Both the position numbers and the translations under genes were made by a program. 6,335 nt of DNA from Chromatiales bacterium (GTDB lineage Bacteria; Pseudomonadota; Gammaproteobacteria; Thiohalospirales; Thiohalospiraceae), in assembly GCA_026984715.1 (NCBI GenBank), contig JALSRO010000470.1:1-6335 (forward strand), in the 5' to 3' direction. How positions within the stretch are numbered: position 1 is the first letter of the stretch; each line of letters starts with the position of its first letter. The notes under the pieces were generated by a model that worked only from the letters and a program-made list of their open reading frames with translations, did no database searches and was not told the origin of the DNA. Shown piece by piece: positions 1 to 6,335 of the stretch.

Positions 1-2498
1 CCGGCAATGACTACGGTGAGCCTACCAATGCCGACCCCGATATCGATGTCACCGCGCTCACCAACGAGGTAGGTGCTCTGGAAGGGCTGAACGGAAGCCG
101 GATGCGCATGCGTTGCACCAGCGATCCGGCGGATAGCTGCACCGACAACGATAGTAGTGACTGGAATCTGGAAGCATGGAAGATTGTACCGGCGCTGGGA
201 GAGGCGTTTGGGCCCTGGAATGGGGGGGTGAAGCAGAACTCCTACTATGTGGCGGGGCTGGCCTACTACGCCAATACCGAGGACATCCGCTCCGATTTCG
301 AGGGTAAACAGTCTATCACCACCTACATGATCGATACCCAGGAGTACCACTCATCGCCGCTGGTGGGCAGCGCCAATATGCTCTGGCTGGCGGGGAAGTA
401 TGGCGGGTTCGAGGATCAGAACGGCAACGGTCAGCCCGATCTGACGGAAGAGTGGGACAAGGATGGGGATGGTCAGCCGGACAACTATGTGCTTGCCAAT
501 CAACCTGCCAAACTGGTGGCCGGACTGAAGAGCTCGTTCACCGACATCTACCGGCGTCTCTCCTCCATCGCCTCGGTGGCGGCAAACTCCACCGAGCTGA
601 ATACCGGCACCCGAATCTATCAGGCCCGCTTCAACAGCGGCAACTGGCAGGGGGATCTGATCTCTTACAAGGTGGATCCCGATGGCAGTGTCGGGGATGT
701 GGTCTGGAAGGCGACCGACCATCTGCCGACCCCATCCAACCGTAGAATCTTCAGCTGGAACCCCGACAGCAGCAGTACCAGCAAGGGGATCGAGTTCGTC
801 TGGAGTGACCTGAGTACGGCCCAGCAGGATGCACTGAATCATTCCAGTGACGGCAGCAACGATGGTGCCGGTCAGGATCGCCTGCAGTATCTGCGCGGTA
901 AACAGAACAACGAGCAGCAGAACGGCGGACAGTTCCGGGATCGGGTCAACTGGCTCGGTGATATCGTCCACTCCAACCCCCATTTTGTGGGCAGTGACGA
1001 CTTTGGCTACTCTCTTCAAGGGACGGGGAGCCCCTTGGAGAGTGAGGGTAGTGCCTATGCCGCCTTCCGTGCCAGTGCCACCTATACCAATCGTCCTCCA
1101 ATGCTCTATGTGGGGGCCAACGATGGCATGCTGCATGCATTCAACGCCATGACCGGTGAGGAGTTGTTTGCCTATGTTCCCAATGCGGTCATTCCCGGAC
1201 TCAGCGCACTGACATCTCCTTCCTATAGTCACCGTTACTACGTTGATGGCTCTCCCTGGAGTGCCGATGCCTGGCTGGATGGCCAGTGGAAGACCGTGCT
1301 GGTCAGCTCCCTCGGTGCCGGTGGCAAGGCGGTGTTCGCCCTGGATGTCACCGATCCAGTCAACTTCAGCAGTAGCGATGTGTTGTGGGAGTACACCGAT
1401 GGCGAGCTGGGTTACACCATCGGCCAGGTAACCATTGCGCGGATGGCCAATGGTGCATGGGCTGCAATCTTCGGCAACGGCTACGAGAGCAGCAGCAAGC
1501 GGGCGCAGCTATATATCGTCAATCTGGAGGATGGTACCCTGATCCGCCGCATCGACACCGGCGCCGGTGACAGCAGCGACCCCAATGGTCTCTCCTCGCC
1601 GATCCCCGTGGATGTCAACGGCGATGCCATCGCCGACTTCATCTACGCTGGTGATCTGCTGGGAAACCTGTGGAAATTCGATGTTACCGACAGCGATGCC
1701 GGCAGTTGGGAGATCGCCTTCGGCTCGCCGGCCACACCGCAGCCGCTGGTTACCGCTCACGACGCCTCTGGCCACCCCAAACCGATTACCAGCAAGCCGG
1801 AGGTGGGCAGACACCCCTACGGCGGGGTGATGGTCTACTTCGGTACCGGCAAGTATTTCGAGACCGGCGACGATCTGGTTGGCAGCAATCCCCAGATCCA
1901 GTCTTTCTACGCGGTTCGCGATCTGGGAGCCACGGTGAATGCCTCGACGGAGCTTCAGGAGCAGACCATTCTGGCGGAGCAGATCGATTTCAATACCCGA
2001 TTGCGGGTCACCACCAACAACCTGGTCGACTGGACCACACAGAAGGGGTGGTATCTGGATCTGATTTCTCCTGTTCTGGGCACCCAGGGTGAGCGGGTGA
2101 TTACCCCACCGATTCTGCGTTACGGACGGGTCATCTTCACTACTCTCATTCCGATTGCCGACCCATGCAAGTACGGAGGCAACAGCTGGCTGATGGAGCT
2201 GGATGCGTTGACCGGATCGCGCTTGAAGAAGAGTCCTTTCGATCTCAATGGTGACGACAAGTTCGATCATGCCGACGAAATCAATGTGGGGGATCTGGAT
2301 GGTGATGGCAATGACGATGTGGTGCCGGTCAGCGGCAAGCAGTCCACCGATGGCGGAATCAGTACCAATCCCGCCATCTTCGACGCCGGAAACGGGAAGG
2401 AGGTGAAGATCTCCAGCAAGTCGAATGCCAATTTCGATATCACCGTGGAATCCAGCGGCAGTCCCTCCGGGCGCAAGTCATGGCGGCGGCTTCAGTGA
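1..2498 (+). CDS. pilY1: Type IV pilus adhesin/assembly factor PilY1, C-terminal part (5' end outside window)
   Basis: Reading frame 3 is open from the first bases, so the gene begins upstream. The ATG at 102 is internal; 831 codons are visible. PilY1 is an exported, pilus-tip-associated protein that promotes pilus assembly, surface attachment and surface sensing in a calcium-dependent way. The visible part has the family's conserved NSYYVAGLAYYANT segment (about 240-280) and an acidic loop pair at 414-482. The Neisseria PilC/PilY1 beta-propeller follows from about 1095 (LYVGANDGMLHAFNAMTG) to about 2100. The propeller carries DVNGDAIAD at 1611-1637, which matches the DxNxDxxxD calcium site known from Pseudomonas PilY1. 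Two more acidic loops lie at 2241-2276 and 2292-2318. The C-terminus ends in the family-typical GRKSWRRLQ. The N-terminal signal peptide and any von Willebrand A domain would be upstream. The stop overlaps the pilV start, indicating an operon. Family assignment is firm; the symbol follows Pseudomonas usage. Confidence 0.95.
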   Translation, partial: GNDYGEPTNADPDIDVTALTNEVGALEGLNGSRMRMRCTSDPADSCTDNDSSDWNLEAWKIVPALGEAFGPWNGGVKQNSYYVAGLAYYANTEDIRSDFEGKQSITTYMIDTQEYHSSPLVGSANMLWLAGKYGGFEDQNGNGQPDLTEEWDKDGDGQPDNYVLANQPAKLVAGLKSSFTDIYRRLSSIASVAANSTELNTGTRIYQARFNSGNWQGDLISYKVDPDGSVGDVVWKATDHLPTPSNRRIFSWNPDSSSTSKGIEFVWSDLSTAQQDALNHSSDGSNDGAGQDRLQYLRGKQNNEQQNGGQFRDRVNWLGDIVHSNPHFVGSDDFGYSLQGTGSPLESEGSAYAAFRASATYTNRPPMLYVGANDGMLHAFNAMTGEELFAYVPNAVIPGLSALTSPSYSHRYYVDGSPWSADAWLDGQWKTVLVSSLGAGGKAVFALDVTDPVNFSSSDVLWEYTDGELGYTIGQVTIARMANGAWAAIFGNGYESSSKRAQLYIVNLEDGTLIRRIDTGAGDSSDPNGLSSPIPVDVNGDAIADFIYAGDLLGNLWKFDVTDSDAGSWEIAFGSPATPQPLVTAHDASGHPKPITSKPEVGRHPYGGVMVYFGTGKYFETGDDLVGSNPQIQSFYAVRDLGATVNASTELQEQTILAEQIDFNTRLRVTTNNLVDWTTQKGWYLDLISPVLGTQGERVITPPILRYGRVIFTTLIPIADPCKYGGNSWLMELDALTGSRLKKSPFDLNGDDKFDHADEINVGDLDGDGNDDVVPVSGKQSTDGGISTNPAIFDAGNGKEVKISSKSNANFDITVESSGSPSGRKSWRRLQ

Positions 2499-3028
2499 AA
2501 AGCGGCGTGACGGGAGCCGCTGTGCCGGCGTCTGGAACAGGCCGGTGCTCCTCCAGTGGCGGCTTTACTCTGGTGGAGGTGATGGTGGCGCTGGTCATTT
2601 TCACCGTGAGCCTGCTGGGGTTGGCCGGGTTGCAGGCGGCTTCCCTGCGTGACAACCAGGTTGCCTACCTGAACACAGTGGCTTCGCGCCTGGTCAACGA
2701 TATGGGAGAGCGTATCCGGGCGAACCGGGAGGGTGCGCTGGCAGGTGACTACACCGTCGACAACATCAATGGTACCGTCTCCACCCCCCCTGCCGACTGC
2801 TATTCCGGTAGCTGCGGTTCCGATGACATAGCCGCTACGGATGCCTACGAATGGCTCACTGCCATCGAGACACAGCTGCCGTCGGGGAAGGGGCGTGTGA
2901 TCTCCAATGGAAATGTCTTCACAATTACTGTGATGTGGGATCAGGCGCGTAGTGGAGCGAGCGGGACCGGGTGCAACAGCAGTGACCCGGACGATCTCAA
3001 GTGTCTGCAGATCCAGGTGCGCCTGTGA
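2480..3028 (+). CDS. pilV: Type IV pilus minor pilin PilV
   Basis: A 182-residue minor pilin of the PilV family. PilV joins other minor pilins in the inner-membrane priming complex that starts pilus assembly and is carried to the tip with PilY1. The prepilin peptidase site is G28/F29, followed by FTLVEVMVALVIF with Glu5 of the mature protein at E33. The hydrophobic N-terminal helix continues into the family-typical GLAGLQAASLRDNQ and RLVNDMGERIRANR stretches. Four cysteines (107, 112, 165, 175) lie in the globular part and could form disulfides in the periplasm. The ATG at 2480 gives a 19-bp overlap with pilY1 and has no clear Shine-Dalgarno. A GTG at 2495 would make a GTGA start/stop overlap, a 177-residue protein and a leader beginning M-K; it is a serious alternative. 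Either way the leader (23-28 residues) is long for a type IVa pilin. Identity is firm; the exact start is not. Confidence 0.9.
   Translation: MAAASVKSGVTGAAVPASGTGRCSSSGGFTLVEVMVALVIFTVSLLGLAGLQAASLRDNQVAYLNTVASRLVNDMGERIRANREGALAGDYTVDNINGTVSTPPADCYSGSCGSDDIAATDAYEWLTAIETQLPSGKGRVISNGNVFTITVMWDQARSGASGTGCNSSDPDDLKCLQIQVRL
3015..3019 (+). promoter_or_regulatory. Shine-Dalgarno AGGTG for pilW
   Basis: AGGTG lies inside the last codons of pilV, 5 nt before GTG 3025. It supports that codon over GTG 3001 as the pilW start. Together with the GTGA overlap it suggests that ribosomes finishing pilV reinitiate on pilW. Confidence 0.5.
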
Positions 3029-4116
3029 ACGGCCGACCGTTTGAATCGCAGCTTGGGAGGCCGCTGCTGCAGGTGGGGTTTACCCTGGTGGAGCTGATGG
3101 TCGCCATGGTGGTAGGTCTCATCGTGATGGCCGGGATAGGCCAGATATTTATCCACTCCAAGCGCAGTGCCGCCCTCCAGGATGAGCTCTCCATGCTGCA
3201 GGAGAATGGCCGTTACGCCATGCAGCTGCTGCGGAACGATATTCTCGATGCCGGTTATCTCGGTTGTGGCCATGTGGCGAGTCTGGCGGACAGTATCCGC
3301 AGCACCGGCAGCTACGCAGACAATTTTACCGTCGGCGTCAATGGCTACGAGGCTTCCTCCAGTGGCTGGATCCCCCCGCTGCCGCCAGAACTGGACGACC
3401 CTGCCATCGGGAGTGACGACGTGTTGCCGGGAACCGACGTGATTACGGTCCGTTATGCCGAAGGTGATGGGTTGAGAATGACTCAGCCCAAGGACTCGTA
3501 TCTGTTCCGCGTGACCAATCTCTCCACGGAAGCCGGCGCCTGTGCCGGAGGAACGGACAGTTACAGCGGCCTCTGCGCGGGAGACCTGATGATTGTCTCA
3601 GACTGCACCAAGGCACGCACCTTCGTTATTCAGGGTCTCCACGTCGGAGGAGGCAGTCTGGCAATCTACCATGACAACCCCGCGTGGGGAGACGCCAGCG
3701 ACCTCGAACCCGCCAATCACTTCAATCCGGCCTATAGCTACCTGTTCAAGGCGACGACCGTCTCCTACTTTATCCACATGCGTGATCCGGCCAGCGGCGT
3801 TCCCTCCCTTTATCGCAAGGTCGGAAACGGGGCACCCGAGGAGTTGGTCGAGGGGGTCGAAAACATGCAGATTCTCTATGGTGTGGACAGTGACGGTGAC
3901 AACATCCCCAACCAGTTCCTCCATGCCGACAGTGTCGGCAATTTCCAGCGGGTGGTCAGTGTCCGTGTAGCCCTGCTGCTGCGCACCATCACTGAAAAGG
4001 CAAACAGGCCCGCCTCGGCAAAGAACATCAAACTGCTGGATACCGAGCTCACCACCCCTGCCGATCGCCATGTCAGAAGGGTGTTCGGATTTACAGTCCG
4101 TATCCGCAACCAGTAG
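3025..4116 (+). CDS. pilW: Type IV pilus minor pilin/assembly protein PilW
   Basis: A 363-residue PilW-family minor pilin, a partner of PilV and PilY1 in the pilus priming and tip complex. The prepilin site is G18/F19, followed by FTLVELMVAMVVG with Glu5 at E23. A hydrophobic helix runs to about residue 42. Next comes the PilW hallmark LQENGRYAMQLL...DAGYLGCG (58-82), then a large globular domain, then EELVEGVENMQILYGVD (272-288) with an adjacent acidic DSDGDN stretch. The C-terminus is VFGFTVRIRN. I chose GTG 3025 because its first four bases form GTGA with the pilV stop and AGGTG (3015-3019) sits 5 nt upstream. A GTG at 3001 would add eight residues but has no Shine-Dalgarno. This is the last + strand gene of the cluster in view; no pilX or pilE follows before the convergent trpE. 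Confidence 0.92.
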   Translation: MNGRPFESQLGRPLLQVGFTLVELMVAMVVGLIVMAGIGQIFIHSKRSAALQDELSMLQENGRYAMQLLRNDILDAGYLGCGHVASLADSIRSTGSYADNFTVGVNGYEASSSGWIPPLPPELDDPAIGSDDVLPGTDVITVRYAEGDGLRMTQPKDSYLFRVTNLSTEAGACAGGTDSYSGLCAGDLMIVSDCTKARTFVIQGLHVGGGSLAIYHDNPAWGDASDLEPANHFNPAYSYLFKATTVSYFIHMRDPASGVPSLYRKVGNGAPEELVEGVENMQILYGVDSDGDNIPNQFLHADSVGNFQRVVSVRVALLLRTITEKANRPASAKNIKLLDTELTTPADRHVRRVFGFTVRIRNQ

Positions 4117-4234
4117 TGGCAGAGCGCCAAACCCGTGACCAGGAGTCTTTACTGCCCGCACAGGGAGGGAGATGTCTGAAGCCCTCGACGTGATATGGTC
4201 GGTCGTGAGGTCGAAGGTCCTCGCGGGAGAAGTG

Positions 4235-4272
4235 GGGAGGCCGGACGGTCAGGAAAGGGTTCTGTCCCTCCC
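4235..4272. terminator. GC-rich hairpin between convergent pilW and trpE (weak terminator candidate)
   Basis: In the + strand transcript GGGAGG (4235-4240) pairs with CCTCCC (4267-4272). GACGG (4244-4248) pairs with CTGTC (4262-4266) with one G-U. This gives about 11 bp with a 3-nt bulge and a 13-nt loop. On the - strand the inner stem has a mismatch. Neither side is followed by a T-tract, so it does not meet the pattern of an intrinsic terminator. It could be an end-stabilising hairpin or chance pairing in GC-rich sequence. I see no better terminator for either gene in the 161-bp gap. Confidence 0.25.
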
Positions 4273-4277
4273 GGCTA

Positions 4278-5762
4278 TCATTTGTGCACCCCGTCCAGCC
4301 CTGCCTCCGCCATGGCAACAGCCCGGAATACGGCACGCCCCTTGTTCATGGTCTCTTTCCACTCCAGGCGCGGTATGGAGTCGTAAACGATTCCGGCACC
4401 GGCCTGGATGTGCAGCTGCTGCTCCTTGATAACCGCGGTGCGGATGGCGATGGCGGTGTCCATGTTGCCGGACCAGGAGAGATAACCCACTGCGCCGGCG
4501 TAGATCCCCCGTTTCACCGGTTCCAGTTCGTCGATGATCTCCATGGCGCGGATCTTGGGGGCGCCGCTGACGGTACCGGCGGGGAAGGTGGCGCGCAGTA
4601 CGTCCATGGCGCTCATTCCCGGTCGAAGTTTGCCGACAACGTTGGAGACGATATGCATGACGTGGGAGTAGCGCTCGATGACCATCCTGTCAGTGAGCTC
4701 CACGCTGCCCAGCTCGGCGATGCGGCCTACGTCGTTTCTGCCAAGATCGATCAGCATCAGATGTTCCGCCAGCTCCTTGGGATCGGCGAGCAGCTCTTCA
4801 GCCATGGCCTGATCCTCCTGCTCGTCCCTGCCGCGGCGGCGGGTGCCGGCGATGGGGCGCACGGTTACCTCATCCTGCTCCAGCCGAACCAGGATCTCCG
4901 GTGATGAACCGACGATATGGAACTTGCCCAGATTCAGGTAGTACATGTAGGGCGAGGGGTTGAGGCTGCGCAGCGCCCGGTAGAGGTGCAGCGGCGGGGC
5001 GTTGAAGGGGATGGAGAGGCGCTGGGAGAGCACCACCTGCATCACGTCCCCTTCGGTGATGTACTGTTTGGCCCGCTCCACGGCCCGTTCAAAGCTCTCC
5101 TGGCTGAAGCCGGAGATGAAATCGGTCTCCTCAATCTGTACCGGGCGTGGATGAAAGCGGTGCTGTACCGGACAGGAGAGGCGATCCACCAGCTCTCCCA
5201 GCCGCTGCTGTCCACGCTGCCAGGCGTCTGTTTCGACCGGGTTGCAATGGATAATCACATAGAGCTTGCCGCTCAGGTTGTCGAACACCACCACCTCGTC
5301 AGAGACCATCAGCAGGATATCGGGGGTCTGCAACGGGTCGGGATTGGGGCAGTGGGCCAGCCGTGGCTCGATGTAACGTACTGTATCGTAGCCAAAATAA
5401 CCCACCAGGCCACCGGTGAAGCGAGGCAACTCTTCCAGCTCGGGCACCTTGTAGCGTGCCTGAAAGGATTCAATCCAGGTCAGCGGATCGTCTGTTTCAA
5501 ACTGCTCGCTGATTTGGCCATCCCGGAGCAGGGTGATCTGCTGTCCGGACACCTGAAGAACCGTATGACAGGGCAGGCCGATGATGGAGTAGCGCCCCCA
5601 TTTCTCTCCGCCCTGCACCGATTCCAGCAGGTAGGAGTAGGGGCCATCGGCCAGTTTCAGATAGGTGGAGAGCGGGGTGTCGAGATCCGCCAGCACCTCG
5701 CGCATCAGCGGGATGCGGTTATAGCCTTGGGCGGCAAGGGAAGCAAACTGTTCGGGTGTCAT
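4278..5762 (-). CDS. trpE: Anthranilate synthase component I TrpE
   Basis: A complete 494-residue TrpE. It converts chorismate to anthranilate in the cytoplasm, the first committed step of tryptophan synthesis, using ammonia supplied by the glutaminase subunit TrpG. The N-terminal domain has LLES at 45-48 and a serine at 59, matching the LLES-x10-S motif for tryptophan feedback binding. The chorismate-binding domain (about 220-480) shows PIAGT (303-307), [13 protein letters not shown] (332-344) with a likely Mg-binding Glu333, His370 in [15 protein letters not shown] (396-403), GAGIVYDS (455-462), EWKET and NKGRA (473-477). All are intact, so the enzyme should be active and feedback-inhibited. 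I chose ATG 5762 because AGGT lies 8 nt upstream and [18 protein letters not shown] is the usual TrpE start. A TTG two codons earlier is too close to that site. It lies downstream of gph on the same strand and converges on pilW. No trpG is visible. Confidence 0.97.
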   Translation of the reverse strand: MTPEQFASLAAQGYNRIPLMREVLADLDTPLSTYLKLADGPYSYLLESVQGGEKWGRYSIIGLPCHTVLQVSGQQITLLRDGQISEQFETDDPLTWIESFQARYKVPELEELPRFTGGLVGYFGYDTVRYIEPRLAHCPNPDPLQTPDILLMVSDEVVVFDNLSGKLYVIIHCNPVETDAWQRGQQRLGELVDRLSCPVQHRFHPRPVQIEETDFISGFSQESFERAVERAKQYITEGDVMQVVLSQRLSIPFNAPPLHLYRALRSLNPSPYMYYLNLGKFHIVGSSPEILVRLEQDEVTVRPIAGTRRRGRDEQEDQAMAEELLADPKELAEHLMLIDLGRNDVGRIAELGSVELTDRMVIERYSHVMHIVSNVVGKLRPGMSAMDVLRATFPAGTVSGAPKIRAMEIIDELEPVKRGIYAGAVGYLSWSGNMDTAIAIRTAVIKEQQLHIQAGAGIVYDSIPRLEWKETMNKGRAVFRAVAMAEAGLDGVHK

Positions 5763-5767
5763 CGTCA

Positions 5768-5853
5768 ATTACCTGTACACGCAGAGGAACACGAGATTGG
5801 GGAATCAGAAAAAATTCAGTTCCGCCATCGGTTTCTGCTGTTTGTCAGGTAAT
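5768..5853. repeat. 8-bp inverted repeat ATTACCTG / CAGGTAAT spanning the trpE leader
   Basis: ATTACCTG at 5768-5775 and CAGGTAAT at 5846-5853 are exact inverted copies. In the trpE transcript one arm contains the ribosome-binding site and the other lies in codons 4-6 of the short leader ORF. A G-U pair can extend the match to 9 bp. A second pair, ACGCAG (5779-5784) and CTGCGT (5854-5859), is offset so that the two helices would cross like a pseudoknot. The pairing is exact in sequence; that it forms in RNA is inference, and an 8-bp match has perhaps a one-in-ten chance of arising in a gap this size. Confidence 0.4.
5771..5774 (-). promoter_or_regulatory. trpE ribosome-binding site (AGGT)
   Basis: On the - strand AGGT is followed by 8 nt and then ATG 5762. 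This spacing favours ATG 5762 over the in-frame TTG at 5768, which would leave only about 2 nt. The site lies within an 8-nt segment that has an exact complement further upstream in the same leader. Confidence 0.55.
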
Positions 5854-5880
5854 CTGCGTTCATGATGTATCAAGTTTGCC

Positions 5881-6335
5881 TTACGGCAGCAACTCCTGCA
5901 ACTCGGTCATCCTGTCAATGACGGCATCGGGGTTCGCCTCGCGGATATCGACGCCGTGGTTGTAGCCGTAGCTCATGCAGACGATGTTGAATCCGGCCGC
6001 CCGGGCCGCCTTCACGTCGCTTACCGAATCGCCGATCATCAGTGCGTTCCGGGGCTGTACCGAAAAGAACTCTGCGGCATACAGCAGCGGCAGGGGATCG
6101 GGTTTCTTGCGCGGCAGGGTGTCGCCGCTGATCACAATGCTGAACAGATCATGGATCCCCAGCTCCTTGAGTAGTGGAATGGTGAACTGCTCCGCCTTGT
6201 TGGTCACGCTGCCCAGCGGATAACCGGCCTTCTTCAGGCTGTCCAACGCTTCTGAAACGCCGGGATAGAGGTGGCTGCGTTTGCTGGTGTTGTCGGCATA
6301 CAGCTCCAGGAAGAGCGGGTAGGCGCGGGCATACA
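5881..6335 (-). CDS. gph: Phosphoglycolate phosphatase Gph (HAD family), C-terminal part
   Basis: The frame is open to the window end, giving 150 visible residues. The N-terminal part with the catalytic DxDGTL motif is beyond the window. Gph dephosphorylates 2-phosphoglycolate, arising from oxidative DNA damage repair or from the Rubisco oxygenase reaction, in the cytoplasm. Visible HAD signatures, numbered from the window edge, are motif II in SVTNK (Thr44), motif III lysine in RKKPDPLPLL (about 76-78) and motif IV GDSVSD (101-106). These are followed by AARAAG and SYGYNHG, close to the pattern of E. coli Gph. The TTG at 6246 is internal, since homologous sequence (YPLFLELYADN...HLYPGV) continues upstream of it. 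The gene precedes trpE by 118 bp on the same strand, an arrangement resembling the Pseudomonas rpe-gph-trpE locus. A related HAD phosphatase is possible, but context favours Gph. Confidence 0.9.
   Translation of the reverse strand, partial: YARAYPLFLELYADNTSKRSHLYPGVSEALDSLKKAGYPLGSVTNKAEQFTIPLLKELGIHDLFSIVISGDTLPRKKPDPLPLLYAAEFFSVQPRNALMIGDSVSDVKAARAAGFNIVCMSYGYNHGVDIREANPDAVIDRMTELQELLP

Larger units (their letters stand above)
5763..5880 (-). promoter_or_regulatory. gph-trpE spacer: possible trpE leader with short ORF and T-tract
   Basis: This 118-bp gap separates the gph stop from the trpE start. Read on the - strand, a 15-codon ORF runs from ATG 5863 to TGA 5816. Its single Trp codon is residue 13, and it has no convincing Shine-Dalgarno. 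Its last codons form a weak hairpin: CAG/CTG outside, CCG/CGG inside, loop 5825-5828. Six T (5814-5809) follow two bases later. This is the layout of an attenuator, and trpE attenuation is reported in Pseudomonas. However, one Trp codon and a 3+3 bp stem are poor support. I see no clear -35/-10 pair, so trpE may be read through from gph. Function is inferred only. Confidence 0.3.

Noticed and set aside
102..104. ATG 102 as the start of pilY1
   Set aside because: The frame is open to the left window edge and the protein would lack a signal peptide; family members are much longer at the N-terminus.
351..1232. 293-residue open frame on the - strand inside pilY1
   Set aside because: It is antisense to well-conserved PilY1 sequence, resembles no family I know, and is explained by the codon bias of a GC-rich gene.
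4203..4226. Hairpin TCGTGAGG/CCTCGCGG as a terminator
   Set aside because: The stem is 7-8 bp with wobble pairs and an 8-nt loop, and there is no T-tract on either strand.
4172..4429. 85-codon + strand ORF with a purine-rich GGGAGGGAG just before its ATG
   Set aside because: The Shine-Dalgarno-like stretch is very close to the ATG, more than half the ORF is antisense to the conserved trpE 3' end, and the translation has no recognisable domain.
4917..5852. 311-residue open frame on the + strand opposite trpE
   Set aside because: It is a shadow of the firmly identified trpE and its leader; no recognisable motifs.
6244..6246. TTG 6246 as the start of gph
   Set aside because: Gph-like sequence continues upstream in frame to the window end, and the catalytic N-terminal motif would be missing.
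1..6335. Mobile element, CRISPR array, tRNA/rRNA or novel defence system
   Set aside because: I saw no terminal repeats, transposase, repeat-spacer pattern or structural RNA; nearly all the sequence is taken by five recognised genes.

Overview
The window reads as a chromosomal segment of a gammaproteobacterium of moderately high GC content, most likely environmental. The grounds are a PilY1/PilV/PilW type IVa pilus cluster and a pseudomonad-like gph-trpE pair; I cannot name a genus. I see no mobile elements, CRISPR arrays, tRNA or rRNA genes, and no sign of a new defence or mobile system. All protein-coding content belongs to known families.

Left half (1-4116, + strand): the 3' part of pilY1 (the gene begins before the window), then pilV, then pilW. 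They are tightly packed with overlapping ends, so they form one transcription unit with probable translational coupling. PilY1 is the calcium-dependent, pilus-associated adhesin and assembly factor. PilV and PilW are minor pilins that form the priming complex at the pilus tip and help bring PilY1 to the surface. The order (pilY1 first, then pilV and pilW, with no pilX or pilE after them) differs from the well-known Pseudomonas order.

Middle (4117-4277): a 161-bp convergent intergenic gap between pilW and trpE. It holds a GC-rich hairpin but no T-tract terminator.

Right half (4278-6335, - strand): gph (phosphoglycolate phosphatase; its N-terminal part lies beyond the window end) followed by trpE (anthranilate synthase component I, complete). 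They are separated by a 118-bp leader. TrpE makes anthranilate from chorismate in tryptophan synthesis, and its tryptophan-feedback motif is intact. The leader is the least ordinary part of the window. It holds a 15-codon ORF with one Trp codon, a weak hairpin followed by six T, and an 8-nt segment exactly complementary to the region containing the trpE Shine-Dalgarno. This could be an attenuator or a ribosome-binding-site switch, but that is unproven.
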